Shown: positions 37,663 to 47,301 of the stretch, one piece after another
Layout of the letters: every line of letters begins with the position of its first letter
Numbering within the stretch: the stretch's first letter is position 1
Source of the DNA: Roseovarius nitratireducens
GTDB lineage: Bacteria; Pseudomonadota; Alphaproteobacteria; Rhodobacterales; Rhodobacteraceae
Reading direction: 5' to 3'
Length of the DNA stretch: 64,000 nt
Assembly (NCBI RefSeq): GCF_002925845.1
Contig: NZ_PDNI01000028.1
Span: forward strand, 1 to 64,000
Notes under the pieces: generated by a model
What the model saw: only the letters and a program-made list of their open reading frames with translations
Told to the model about the DNA's origin: nothing
Databases searched by the model: none
Made by a program: the position numbers and the translations under genes

Positions 37663-39096
37663 TCATTCCGCCGCGATGGCCTGCGCAAGGCTCAGATCGT
37701 CGAGGATCGCGGCCGCCGCATCGCGCCCGTCGCGGATCGCCCAGACCACGAGGCTCGCGCCGCGCACGATGTCGCCCACCGCGTAAACGCCGTCCAGAGC
37801 GGTGCGCCCGGTGGTGAACTCGGCCTTGACCGTGCCCCAGCGCGTGACCTCAAATTCCTTTTGATTCCAAATGGTTGGCAGGTCTTCGGGTTCGAACCCC
37901 AGCGCCTTGATGACCAGGTCGGCAGGCGCATCCTCGACCGCGCCCTCGATCGGCTCGGGGCTCTGGCGGCCCGTCGCGTCCGGCGCGCCAAGGCGCATCT
38001 TCTGCACCCGCACCGCGTTCACCGGGTCGCCCGCAAAGCCCACCGGCGCGCTAAGCCATTCAAAAACCACGCCTTCTTCCTCGGCATTGGCCACTTCACG
38101 TTGACTTCCGGGCATGTTGTCATGGTCGCGACGGTAGAGGCAGATAACCGATTTCGCGCCCTGCCGCACGGCGGTGCGCACACAATCCATTGCGGTATCG
38201 CCGCCTCCAACCACAACCACTTGTTTTCCCTCGGCATTCAGCTCGCCGCTGTCGAATTCCGGCACGCTGTCGCCAAAGCCCACCCGATTGCTCGCCGTCA
38301 GGTAGTCTATGGCCCGCACGATGCCCTGCGCCCCCGCGCCCGGACCATCCAGATCGCGGCTCTTGTAGACCCCGGTGGCGATCAGTACCGCGTTGTGTTT
38401 ATTACGAATTTCGTCAAAGCTGATGTCGGTTCCGACTTCGCAGTTCAGCACGAATTCCGCGCCACCCTGCTCAAGCTGTTCGACCCGGCGCATCACCACG
38501 TCCTTCTCCAGCTTGAAGCCGGGGATGCCATAGGTCATCAGCCCGCCCGCGCGGTCGCAACGCTCGTAGACCGTGACCTGCACACCCGCCCGCCGAAGCA
38601 CGTCGGCCGCCGCGAGCCCACCAGGGCCAGAGCCGATTATCCCAACAGATTCAACACGTTCCGCCTTGGGCGCGATGGGCTCGACCCAGCCTTCCTCCCA
38701 CGCCGTGTCGGTGATGTATTTCTCCACCGCGCCGATGGTGACGGTGCCGTGGCCCGCCTGCTCGATCACGCAATTGCCTTCGCACAGCCGGTCCTGCGGG
38801 CAGATGCGTCCGCAAATCTCGGGGAAGGTGTTGGTCAACTGGCTGAGTTCATACGCTTCTTTCAACCGCCCCTCGGCGGTAAGGCGCAGCCAGTCGGGGA
38901 TGTTGTTGTGCAGCGGGCAATGCGTCTGGCAATAGGGCACGCCGCACTGGCTGCACCGCCCGGCCTGCTCCTTCGCCTTCGCATCGGCGAATTCGGCATA
39001 GATCTCATGGAAATCCTGCCTGCGCGCCTCTGCCGTCCGCTTCTCAGGCATATCCCGCCCGATCGACACGAATTTCAGCATGGGTTGCTTCGCCAC
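37663..39096 (-). CDS. gltD: Glutamate synthase (NADPH) small subunit
   Basis: This 477-aa flavoprotein has N-terminal 4Fe-4S cysteines (CSQCGVPYCQTHCPLHNNIPDW; CGRICPQDRLCEGNCVIE), an FAD motif VGIIGSGPGGLAAADVLRRAG and an NADPH motif VVVVGGGDTAMDCVRTAVRQG. It passes electrons from NADPH to GltB. It is the first gene of the gltD-gltB transcription unit. The 214-base gap to the divergent uppP gene (39097-39310) holds no gene and probably contains both promoters. Confidence 0.97.
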   Translation of the reverse strand: MAKQPMLKFVSIGRDMPEKRTAEARRQDFHEIYAEFADAKAKEQAGRCSQCGVPYCQTHCPLHNNIPDWLRLTAEGRLKEAYELSQLTNTFPEICGRICPQDRLCEGNCVIEQAGHGTVTIGAVEKYITDTAWEEGWVEPIAPKAERVESVGIIGSGPGGLAAADVLRRAGVQVTVYERCDRAGGLMTYGIPGFKLEKDVVMRRVEQLEQGGAEFVLNCEVGTDISFDEIRNKHNAVLIATGVYKSRDLDGPGAGAQGIVRAIDYLTASNRVGFGDSVPEFDSGELNAEGKQVVVVGGGDTAMDCVRTAVRQGAKSVICLYRRDHDNMPGSQREVANAEEEGVVFEWLSAPVGFAGDPVNAVRVQKMRLGAPDATGRQSPEPIEGAVEDAPADLVIKALGFEPEDLPTIWNQKEFEVTRWGTVKAEFTTGRTALDGVYAVGDIVRGASLVVWAIRDGRDAAAAILDDLSLAQAIAAE

Positions 39097-39310
39097 GTCT
39101 TCACCTCCCGGAATTCTGAGAGCGCCCTTTTATACCATATGCCGAAGCATGAAAAGGCAGTATTGCTGACATATATTAAGAAATATAACGCCACCGCTCG
39201 GTTCTGGAGGAAATTCTTAACGATTTTAGGTCCGATTCGGATACATTATTCGGGTTGTCATTGAAACTCAGGCGCTTATACGGGCCACAGGCTGGCCCAG
39301 GACCCGTTAG

Positions 39311-40117
39311 ATGACGCTGTTTTCGCTCTTTCTGCTCGCGATCATCCAGGGCGTCACCGAATTTCTGCCTATTTCGTCCTCGGCGCATCTCGCGCTTCTG
39401 CACCAGGTCAACGGCAGCGGCGAAGAGGATGTCGCTCTCGACGTGGCGGTGCATCTGGGCTCGATTCTCGCCGTGATCGTCTATTTCCACGCCGAATCCT
39501 CCGCCGCCGGGCGTGGTCTCGCCGACCTCCTGCGCGGCAGACGTCAAAGCACCGACGCACGACTAGCCCGCAACCTTCTGCTCGGCACGGTACCGCTGGT
39601 GATCACGGGGGCCGTTATCGTGATCATGGGTTGGGAAGACGCACTGCGCGACATCCGCGTGATCGGCTGGACGATGATCGTCTTCGGCATCCTCCTGTGG
39701 TGGATCGACCGGTTCGCCCCGCAAACCCTGCACGCACCTGACTGGACCCTGCGCCGCGCGCTGATCATGGGGCTGTGGCAAGCGCTGGCGCTCATCCCCG
39801 GCGTGTCTCGCTCTGGCATCACCATCACCGGCGCGCGCGCCATCGGGCTCGAACGGCGCGACGCCACGCGGCTGTCGATGCTCATGTCGATTCCGGCAAC
39901 GCTCGCCACCGGAGCAGTGCTGGCCATCGACCTCGCACAGGCCGATGCCGGGCTCGATCTGCTCGGTCGCGCAGCGTTCGCCGCGCTGTTCGCTTTCGCC
40001 GCGGCGTGGTGCGCGCTGTGCGTGATGATGCGCTTTCTCGACCGGGTGAGCTTCACGCCATACGTGATCTACCGGGTCGCGCTCGGCGTGGTACTGCTTG
40101 CCCTCACTTATGGTTGA
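39311..40117 (+). CDS. uppP: Undecaprenyl-diphosphate phosphatase
   Basis: This 268-aa inner-membrane BacA/UppP family enzyme recycles the lipid carrier for peptidoglycan synthesis. The active-site motifs are visible: QGVTEFLPISSSAHLALLHQV (residues about 14-34) and the PGVSRSGITITGARAIGLERRDATRLSMLMSIPA segment with the catalytic Arg and Ser. About seven or eight hydrophobic segments follow the family pattern. It is transcribed divergently from gltD. Confidence 0.95.
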   Translation: MTLFSLFLLAIIQGVTEFLPISSSAHLALLHQVNGSGEEDVALDVAVHLGSILAVIVYFHAESSAAGRGLADLLRGRRQSTDARLARNLLLGTVPLVITGAVIVIMGWEDALRDIRVIGWTMIVFGILLWWIDRFAPQTLHAPDWTLRRALIMGLWQALALIPGVSRSGITITGARAIGLERRDATRLSMLMSIPATLATGAVLAIDLAQADAGLDLLGRAAFAALFAFAAAWCALCVMMRFLDRVSFTPYVIYRVALGVVLLALTYG

Positions 40118-40123
40118 GGAGCG

Positions 40124-41104
40124 TTATGCCTTGAGATTGCTGGCGGATTCGTGGATTGCCTCGTATTGACCAGAGGGCCGGAACCGCCACAGGTAATCGG
40201 GCAGAACGGCCTCGGGCGCCACCGGCTCGATCCCGAAATCGGCGAAGGTCCGCGCGCCCACGCTCACTACGTTGTCCACCCGCAGGCTGCGCACCTGGTC
40301 GCGCGTGATCTGCGGCGGCACGAGGCCGAGCGTGATGGTTTCCACGAATTCCATCACCGCCGCCATCACCGACGCGATCCCGAACGGGATTCCGACGATC
40401 AGCCGACGCCGGCGTATAACCCCGAGCATCATCTTCATCAGCTCGCGGAACGTGGCCACCTCCGGCCCGCCCAGCTCGTAAATGCCCGGCTCCACCGCGC
40501 CCATGGCCGCCTTGGCCGCCGCGTGCGCAACGTCATCCACATTGACAGGCTGAAACCGCGTGTCGCTTCCGACGACCGGGATCACCGGCGACAACCGCGC
40601 CATCCCCGCGAACCGGTTAAAGAACTGGTCCTCCGCCCCGAAGATGACCGAGGGCCGCAGGATCACCGCCTGCGGAAAATGTGCGGCGATACCGGCCTCT
40701 CCGGCGGCCTTGGTGCGTGCATAGATGCTCGCCGAATTGGCGCTCGCGCCGATAGCCGAGAGATGGACGAGCTGTGCCACGCCCTGCTCGGCGGCGATGC
40801 GCGCGATCCGCGTCGCGCCCTCGTCCTGTACCGCGTGGAAATTGTTGCGCCCGCCACGGTCGAAGGTGCCCACGCAATTGACCACCGCATCCGCGCCCAG
40901 CATCACTGCGCGCACACTGGCATCGTCGCGGATGTTGCAGAACACCGGCTCCACCTGCCCGGGCACGCCGTAGGGCTTGACATGCATCGCCTCGTTGGGA
41001 CGGCGCACGGCAACCCGTACCCGCCAACCCGCAGACGCCATGCGCCGCGCAATATAGCGTCCTACGAAACCTGATCCGCCATAGATGGTGACGAGCTTGG
41101 ACAT
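40124..41104 (-). CDS. Complex I NDUFA9-like NAD(P)-binding oxidoreductase
   Basis: This 326-aa atypical short-chain dehydrogenase has the N-terminal Rossmann motif VTIYGGSGFVGRYIARRMASAGWRVRVAVRR, VNCVGTFDRGGRNNFHAV, HLSAIGASANSASIYARTKAAGE (YxxxK-type) and the FQPVNVDDVAHA region, as in the alphaproteobacterial homologues of mitochondrial NDUFA9. In bacteria the role is uncertain, possibly NADPH sensing or ubiquinone-related. The ATG at 41102-41104 is taken as start; a longer frame upstream lacks family similarity. It converges with uppP, 6 bases apart. Confidence 0.88.
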   Translation of the reverse strand: MSKLVTIYGGSGFVGRYIARRMASAGWRVRVAVRRPNEAMHVKPYGVPGQVEPVFCNIRDDASVRAVMLGADAVVNCVGTFDRGGRNNFHAVQDEGATRIARIAAEQGVAQLVHLSAIGASANSASIYARTKAAGEAGIAAHFPQAVILRPSVIFGAEDQFFNRFAGMARLSPVIPVVGSDTRFQPVNVDDVAHAAAKAAMGAVEPGIYELGGPEVATFRELMKMMLGVIRRRRLIVGIPFGIASVMAAVMEFVETITLGLVPPQITRDQVRSLRVDNVVSVGARTFADFGIEPVAPEAVLPDYLWRFRPSGQYEAIHESASNLKA

Positions 41105-41203
41105 AGGGGCCTCCGGGCTGCGCATGATCCCCTCTTTCCTAACGTCGCCGCGCCCGCCCGACAAGACGATAACGCCTGCGTGCCAAATCGCGCGAAATCG
41201 CCG

Positions 41204-41231
41204 TTGACACCCGGTCGGGCTGCGTCTAAAT
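41204..41231 (+). promoter_or_regulatory. Promoter of tRNA-Leu
   Basis: TTGACA at 41204-41209 (perfect -35) and CTAAAT at 41226-41231 are 16 bases apart. They place transcription start near 41238, about 12 bases before the mature tRNA 5' end. Confidence 0.65.
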
Positions 41232-41249
41232 GCCGGCGGCACGACACCT

Positions 41250-41336
<87 letters not shown>

Positions 41337-41452
41337 TTTCTCCCGAACATAGCTACTCATAACTGCAGGAAAGCATGGACTTTTTGCCTGCTTCCGGAGT
41401 AGCATTCTTCTCATAGCTGAACATGCTACCCCACCCAAAAACCCACCAAACC

Positions 41453-41500
41453 GGGGTATCGATCTGGGGTATCTGCCAGCATATGCGGAGAAGATACCCC
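41453..41500. repeat. GGGGTATC repeats before the integrase
   Basis: GGGGTATC occurs at 41453-41460 and 41466-41473 in direct orientation and as GATACCCC at 41493-41500, ending one base before the integrase start codon. A weaker relative, GCTACCCC, lies at 41425-41432. These are candidates for integrase arm-binding sites or an autoregulatory hairpin covering the start codon. Confidence 0.5.
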
Positions 41501-41501
41501 A

Positions 41502-42677
41502 GTGGCGCTCACGGACCTCAAGATCAAGAAAGCAAAGGCAAAGGAGAAGCCATACAAGATGTATGACTCGCTCGGCCTCTTTGTGTTGGTCAACCCAAAC
41601 GGCTCGAAGCTCTGGCGGCAGAAATATCAGCTCGACGGGAAAGAGCGCACGATCGCGCACGGATCATATCCGGCGGTGACATTGCGTGAGGCGCGAAGCA
41701 AGCGCGACGCGATCCGCGACCAGCTTGCCGCCGGCGCCGATCCGGCGGTGCAGAAACGTCTCGATCAGATCGAAGCCGAGACGCAGGCGCGGATGACATT
41801 CCTGCTCGTTGCCGAAGAGTACCTGCAGATGGCTTATGATCGCGAGCTCGCTGATGCGACGATACGCAAGAAGATCTGGCACATACACACGCTCGCTGAG
41901 CCGCTGCATCACCGACCGATCAATGACATCACCGCCGCTGAGATCTTGCACCTCTTGAAGAAGGTCGAGCATAGCGGACGGCGTGAGACGGCCAAGAAGC
42001 TCCGGGGCACACTCTCTGGTGTGTTCCGGCTCGCCGTAGTGACCACGCGAGCCGAAAATGATCCGACTCAAGCGGTCAAAGGCGCCCTCTTGCCGGTCAA
42101 AGTGACCAACCGGGCGGCGATCACCGATGAGACCGCCTTTGGGCAATTCCTAGGCGATCTCGATGCCTACACGGGCGCCGGAGTGATCAAGGACGCGATC
42201 AAATTCCAGATCCTCACCATGGCCCGTCCCGGTGAGGTTCGGGGCGCGGTGAAGTCTGAAATCGACCGTGAGAACCGAACGTGGACCATCCCGGCCGAGC
42301 GCACCAAGATGCGCCGAGCGCACGTGGTGCCGCTATCGAGGCAGGCAATGGAACTCGTCGAGGCGAACTGGTCGCACATTGATGGTGTCGAGCTCCTGTT
42401 TCCGTCGCTCAATTCAAACCGCAAGTGGCTCTCCGAGAATGCGTTCAACTCTGCCATCCGCCGCATGGGCTACTCAAAAGAGGAAGTGACAGCGCATGGG
42501 TTCCGCGCGACCGCGAGCAGTATCCTCAACAATCGCGGCTATGATCCTGACGTGATCGAGGCAGCTCTTGCGCACCAAGACCGGAACGCCATCCGCCGGA
42601 CGTACAACCGGGCGACGTACTGGGAGCAGCGGGTGGCGTTGATGCAGGAGTGGGCGAGCATACTCCAAGCGCTTTGA
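41502..42677 (+). CDS. int: Tyrosine recombinase/integrase (P4-like, DUF4102 arm domain)
   Basis: This 391-aa integrase starts with GTG (MALTDLKIKKAKAKEKPYKMYDS). The N-terminal DUF4102 arm-binding domain contains GLFVLVNPNGSKLWRQKYQLDGKERTIAHGSYPAVTLREAR. A SAM-like core-binding domain follows, then the catalytic domain with Arg in ILTMARPGEVRGAVKSEID, HGFRATASSIL (His-x-x-Arg) and the terminal Tyr in ALAHQDRNAIRRTYNRATYWEQR. It catalyses site-specific insertion, typically at tRNA 3' ends, and the adjacent tRNA-Leu is the obvious target. Its GC content is nearer to chromosomal than that of the genes behind it. Confidence 0.95.
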   Translation: MALTDLKIKKAKAKEKPYKMYDSLGLFVLVNPNGSKLWRQKYQLDGKERTIAHGSYPAVTLREARSKRDAIRDQLAAGADPAVQKRLDQIEAETQARMTFLLVAEEYLQMAYDRELADATIRKKIWHIHTLAEPLHHRPINDITAAEILHLLKKVEHSGRRETAKKLRGTLSGVFRLAVVTTRAENDPTQAVKGALLPVKVTNRAAITDETAFGQFLGDLDAYTGAGVIKDAIKFQILTMARPGEVRGAVKSEIDRENRTWTIPAERTKMRRAHVVPLSRQAMELVEANWSHIDGVELLFPSLNSNRKWLSENAFNSAIRRMGYSKEEVTAHGFRATASSILNNRGYDPDVIEAALAHQDRNAIRRTYNRATYWEQRVALMQEWASILQAL

Positions 42678-42754
42678 CATGCTCTGTTTTTCCTACTGGA
42701 GATCGACACCCTATTGGTGTAGAATTTGACTAAACAAAACTTAAACGAGCTGAA

Positions 42755-44824
42755 ATGAAGATAGATCGAATTGATATAAAAAATTTTCGTCGCCTTGAGA
42801 AAGCGTCGACTGGAATTGAAGAAAAAGAGACCGTTTTTGTTGGAGCCAATAACAGCGGAAAGACGTCTGCGACTTCGGTTTTCCGGTGCTTCCTGGGACA
42901 AAGGAGATTCAGCATATATGACTTTTCTGTTGGTCGGATTGCTGACTTCGATAGCTTTGGTGCAGGCGGTGAAACGGACACTTTACCCGCGATAGAATTG
43001 GACATCTGGTTCAGAGTAGACCCTGAGTCCATAGAGTTTGGGAGAGCCTTCACACTCCTTCCCAATCTGTCCGAAGACTTTGAACGGTTAGGTGTGCGAC
43101 TACGTTACGCTGCAATTGATCCTTCAAAGGTGCGCGAAGTATACTTAGCGGCTTACCCTCAAGATGGGGACGAGCCTCCAGAAACACCACTATCAGCTTT
43201 TCTAACTAACAACAGCGAACTCAATCGGCATTTCGGAATTACCTACGCATCGCTTGAAGACGACGGTGCTGGTGCCGTGGCAACACCGCTAGACAAGGAC
43301 GAGGGACGGAATCTTCTTCAAAATTTGGTCCGAATTGATTTTGTGGATGCACAACGAAACATCGACGATGAAGAAGGGCATAGAAGCAACAAGCTCTCGA
43401 GTGCATTTTCCGGCTTCTACCAGAAGAACCTTGAGCGACCGGAAGTTGCGGAAGAGGCATATCGGGTAATTGATGAAAACAATCAGCAGCTCACTGCGCA
43501 CTACGCCGTCCAATTTTCTGGCATCATGGGTGTAATCAAAGGGATTGGCGTCCCATCGGTGAATGATCGAGAACTAAAGATCGTCTCCACTCTAAATCCT
43601 GAAACCGCCCTTCGTGGGAATACTGACCTTCTCTATGTTGATGCTGATAGTGGGCATGAGCTGCCTGAACTGTATAACGGACTTGGGTTCAAGAACCTTA
43701 TCTACATGGCAATCCAAGCCAAACACTACCATTCTCAGTGGGTTCGTACCGCCCAAAACCGACCACTGTGTCAGATCATATTTGTAGAGGAGCCCGAGGT
43801 CCACTTACACGCTCAGGTGCAGCAGACCTTCATTAATAACATCTGGGATGTCATCCAACAGTCAGCTGAAGCAGAAGGCGCTAGTGACTGGATTCCGCAG
43901 CTAATTGTGACCACCCATTCATCGCACATCCTTGATGCAACCGAGTTCAGCAAGGTTCGATACTTCAGGAGATGTCAACTTGAAGGCGAAGCACCAGACC
44001 CTGGGCGGATTCTAAATGCTACAAAAATCCACAGCCTAAGAGATTTTCAGCCAACTGCGGTCGATGTGGAGGGGCAGCAAGCAACCCCGGAAGAAGCATT
44101 GGCATTTCTAAAACGTTATCTTCGATTGACACACTGCGACCTGTTTTTTGCAGACGCGGCAGTACTGGTAGAAGGGTCGGTGGAAAAACTACTGATGCCA
44201 ACGATGATTGAGCGAGCAGCCGATCGGCTACAGATATCATATCTCACCATACTGGAAGTCGGTGGCGCCTACGCGCACCGATTTGATGAGTTGCTGACCT
44301 TCCTGAGTATCCCATATCTCGTCATAACCGACCTGGATTCCGCCCATCCTGAAGGCCGACATCCAGCGTGCCGTGCCGATCTCGATGGCGCACTCACCGC
44401 CAACTCTTCTCTCAAGAAATTTTTTGATGTGAATTCCGTCAATGATCTTATTGCTCTCACTCCTGATCAACGGCACGACGAAGAACGAGATAGGTACGTC
44501 ACTTTCCAGCAAGATGTTCCAGTTGCCGATGGCGATGCTGCCATGACAATGCGCCCTCGCACCTTGGAGGAAGCCTTTGTCTATCAGAATTTTGAGCTTT
44601 TTAAGGACAATACCCTTAGTATTGGCTCGGAGATTCCAGCTGCGCTAGATGAAGCTTACGAAGCTGTATACGAACGCATCAAGTCAAGCAACTTCAAAAA
44701 GACTGACTTCGCTTTGGATATGCTTGCGAGTGACGCAGACTGGCAAGTACCAGCTTATATCGCCGAAGGACTTAGGTGGTTGGAGAACCGACTGCACCCG
44801 CCGGTGAAAGCCGAGCAAACCTGA
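42755..44824 (+). CDS. OLD family ATP-dependent nuclease, Gabija GajA-like (ATPase plus TOPRIM)
   Basis: This 689-aa protein starts MKIDRIDIKNFRRLEKAST. The ABC-type ATPase has Walker A VGANNSGKTSATSVF (about residues 28-40), a long helical insertion, and the EEPEVHLHAQVQQTF Walker B/D-loop near residue 345 followed by VTTHSSHILDATEF. A C-terminal TOPRIM domain carries the Glu of VLVEGSVEKLLMPTMIE (about 469) and the DxD of YLVITDLDSAHP (about 523). This is the class 2 OLD nuclease layout, as in GajA, which nicks phage DNA in Gabija defence. It is longer than typical GajA (about 580 aa). A UvrD-like helicase gene follows 2 bases later. Codon use is AT-richer than the chromosome, indicating transfer. 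Confidence 0.85.
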   Translation: MKIDRIDIKNFRRLEKASTGIEEKETVFVGANNSGKTSATSVFRCFLGQRRFSIYDFSVGRIADFDSFGAGGETDTLPAIELDIWFRVDPESIEFGRAFTLLPNLSEDFERLGVRLRYAAIDPSKVREVYLAAYPQDGDEPPETPLSAFLTNNSELNRHFGITYASLEDDGAGAVATPLDKDEGRNLLQNLVRIDFVDAQRNIDDEEGHRSNKLSSAFSGFYQKNLERPEVAEEAYRVIDENNQQLTAHYAVQFSGIMGVIKGIGVPSVNDRELKIVSTLNPETALRGNTDLLYVDADSGHELPELYNGLGFKNLIYMAIQAKHYHSQWVRTAQNRPLCQIIFVEEPEVHLHAQVQQTFINNIWDVIQQSAEAEGASDWIPQLIVTTHSSHILDATEFSKVRYFRRCQLEGEAPDPGRILNATKIHSLRDFQPTAVDVEGQQATPEEALAFLKRYLRLTHCDLFFADAAVLVEGSVEKLLMPTMIERAADRLQISYLTILEVGGAYAHRFDELLTFLSIPYLVITDLDSAHPEGRHPACRADLDGALTANSSLKKFFDVNSVNDLIALTPDQRHDEERDRYVTFQQDVPVADGDAAMTMRPRTLEEAFVYQNFELFKDNTLSIGSEIPAALDEAYEAVYERIKSSNFKKTDFALDMLASDADWQVPAYIAEGLRWLENRLHPPVKAEQT

Positions 44825-44826
44825 TT

Positions 44827-46662
44827 ATGATTAATCGTGTCCAAACTAATGCTGATGAAGCCGTGCGTGAATGCATTGCCGAACACAGTAGCTTTGCACT
44901 TACTGCTGGCGCGGGATCCGGTAAAACCACTTCACTAGTGGATGCGCTCGCAGAAATTCGAGCAACCCATGGCGCTACACTACGCCAAGATGGTCAGCGT
45001 ATCGCTTGTATCACGTTCACAAATAGAGCCGTCGACGTAATTCAACGACGACTAAGGTTCGATGAACTATACCGAGTTTCAACGATGCACGGCTTTCTCT
45101 GGGCCGAGATTAGTCGTTTCCAGCGCGACATTCGTGAGGCACTTCAAAATGATCGCTTACCTACTTTGATCGAAAAGGCGACCGAGGACGATGATGGAAA
45201 AGAAACAAAGAAAGCACGTAAAGCGAGAAAAAAAATCGCCAAACTAGAAACCGAATTGATGGGTCTTTCTGATGTGGTCAATTTTACGTATGATGACGTT
45301 GCTTTTAGCGATTACTTAAACGGTAAACTTAGTCACGACGATGTCATAGAGATTGCCGGTTACCTATTCAAAGAGCGTCATAACTTTCGTCGACTCATTG
45401 GAATGCGTTATCCGTTCATCTTTGTCGATGAAGCTCAGGATACCTTTGTCTCGATTGTTGAAGGGCTTAATCTGACTTGTTCAGAGCCAGGTTTGCCGCT
45501 GGTCGGATACTTCGGTGATCCATGGCAACAGATCTATGAGGGGAGGGCTGGGGATTTCGCTCCACCAGAAGGGGGGATGTCAATCACTAAGATCGAGAAC
45601 TTTCGTTGCTCACCGCAAGTGATTGATTTTTTGAACGCTTTTCGGAGTGATGTAAAGCAGATCGCTGCTGGCTCCAACGCCGAAGTCAACGGTAGCGTTG
45701 AAATACATTTGATCGAAGCGGAAACACCTGAAGGTCCCCGCAAGCGGTACACTGAAGAACAACTTGATCGAGCGCTCGCGAAAATGGATAAAACAGTTGA
45801 ATCGTGGGGTTGGAACGATAGGACCGATGTCATTCGTCTCTTTCTTGTACGTCAGATGATTGCGAGAAGATTAGCGTTTTCTGAGCTGCAACAACTCTTC
45901 ACTGGTCCCTACGCATCGCAGCGCGCCCAGGATGACTACGAATCTGGCCAGCACTATCTTCTAAAACCGTTTCTCAAAGTCATCTGTCCACTTATAGAAG
46001 CCTCGGGCAAAGGCGAAAGTCGACAAGTCATCGATATCCTAAGAACCAACAGCCATACCTACGATCCACAAGGGCCGAACGCTGGCCGAAAGCTTAAGGA
46101 TATGGTTGACCAGTCAAAGCTCCAGCTGGAGGAATTGACTGAGATTTGGTCAGACGGAACCACAAAAGACGTGCTAGTCTATTGCGACGAAAACGGGTTG
46201 ATTAATTCCTCAGACAGACTGAAGGAGCAGCTCGCGAGATGTCCGCGCGCGGAAGAATACGACAACGAAACGCACAGTGAAGAGAAAGGCGATTGGTTGG
46301 CAGACAGTTTCTTTGCCATGCCTACCAATGAACTTTTCGCTTACCGCGATTTCATTTTGAAAAGCACACCGTATAGCACCCAGCATGGTGTAAAGGGCGA
46401 AGAGTATCCCAATGTTCTTGTCGTTTTTGATGATATCGAAGCGAATTGGAATCAATATAGCTTTTCCAAATTGCTCAGTCCAGGTGTCGCTGGCGAACCA
46501 ACCGAAGGGCAATTCGAACGCGGACGAAAGCTTGCCTATGTATGCTTTTCAAGAGCCGAAGAGAATTTGAAAATTCTCTTTTTCACGCCCACTCCAGAGG
46601 CAACGAAAGACGAACTACTAGAAAGTGGTTTATTTTCCGAGGATCAAATTAGCCTTGCCTAG
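44827..46662 (+). CDS. UvrD/PcrA-like superfamily 1 helicase, Gabija GajB-like
   Basis: This 611-aa SF1 helicase has Walker A TAGAGSGKTTSLVDALAEI (about residues 24-42), motif Ia CITFTNRAVDVIQRR, the Walker B box FVDEAQD (about 198), motif III GYFGDPWQQIYEG, and late motifs QHGVKGEEYPNVLVVFDD (about 519) and KLAYVCFSRAEENL. A Lys/Glu-rich insertion near residues 110-145 (EDDDGKETKKARKARKKIAKLE) is probably coiled coil. The ATG at 44827 is 2 bases after the OLD nuclease stop, so the pair is coupled. It would supply the DNA-processing/sensing partner of a Gabija-type system. It is longer than a typical GajB (about 490 aa). Confidence 0.85.
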   Translation: MINRVQTNADEAVRECIAEHSSFALTAGAGSGKTTSLVDALAEIRATHGATLRQDGQRIACITFTNRAVDVIQRRLRFDELYRVSTMHGFLWAEISRFQRDIREALQNDRLPTLIEKATEDDDGKETKKARKARKKIAKLETELMGLSDVVNFTYDDVAFSDYLNGKLSHDDVIEIAGYLFKERHNFRRLIGMRYPFIFVDEAQDTFVSIVEGLNLTCSEPGLPLVGYFGDPWQQIYEGRAGDFAPPEGGMSITKIENFRCSPQVIDFLNAFRSDVKQIAAGSNAEVNGSVEIHLIEAETPEGPRKRYTEEQLDRALAKMDKTVESWGWNDRTDVIRLFLVRQMIARRLAFSELQQLFTGPYASQRAQDDYESGQHYLLKPFLKVICPLIEASGKGESRQVIDILRTNSHTYDPQGPNAGRKLKDMVDQSKLQLEELTEIWSDGTTKDVLVYCDENGLINSSDRLKEQLARCPRAEEYDNETHSEEKGDWLADSFFAMPTNELFAYRDFILKSTPYSTQHGVKGEEYPNVLVVFDDIEANWNQYSFSKLLSPGVAGEPTEGQFERGRKLAYVCFSRAEENLKILFFTPTPEATKDELLESGLFSEDQISLA

Positions 46663-46749
46663 CAACTTTTGTGGTTGCCGCCGATAATGTACAGAGTTTT
46701 TCGCACATTTGATTTGGACGGCGGTTCCTTTCAGACTGGTTGAGAGGAG

Positions 46750-46978
46750 CTGAGAATGGACAAGAACGGTTGGGCAGACTCTACATCAGACTGAGGGGCT
46801 TCGCGGGGGGAAGGTCAGAATACCTGAACAGACACTGGTTCATCAGCCTTGAAGATGCGGTCGAAAAGTTGGAGGCTGGGCGTAGAGCTACAACGAGGAA
46901 CGACCGCACGGCGCCATCGGGCAAAATGTCCCGGCGGCACTGATGAAAGAGGCACACGCATCCAGCCCGTGTGTTTGA
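46750..46978 (+). pseudogene. IS3-family transposase C-terminal remnant
   Basis: One frame reads EYLNRHWFISLEDAVEKLEA and, after a frame change near 46882, another reads SYNEERPHGAIGQNVPAALM up to a stop at 46976-46978. Together they match the integrase-core end of IS3-family transposases (CLN.HWFLSL.DA..K.E.WR..YNEERPH.AIG). Only this tail survives. The rest of the 639-base gap between the helicase and the MazG-like gene (46663-47301) shows no further gene I can support. Confidence 0.7.
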
Positions 46979-47301
46979 TCGAAGTTCGGGAGCTCTTACA
47001 ACGGCCGAGGGCAAACTGAACAGTTAACGCCAAATGGAGAAGGATTTTGAATTGGGGTACGGGTAGGGAGCGATGTAGGACGGGTATACACACGCAGTGA
47101 CCTTCTCGACGCACGAAGGAAACTCGTAGAGCATTGGTATATCTACCTTATTGAGACGCACTCGAGTGCTATGCGGTGCTTCCGTCCCAGCAGTGAAGCT
47201 ATTGGGTAACAATGCATTGAGGTTATTGTTTCTGATTCAACAACTAAAACGATACACGATGTACCAACATGAGATCTTTCAGAACATGGTAAGATGAAAC
47301 G

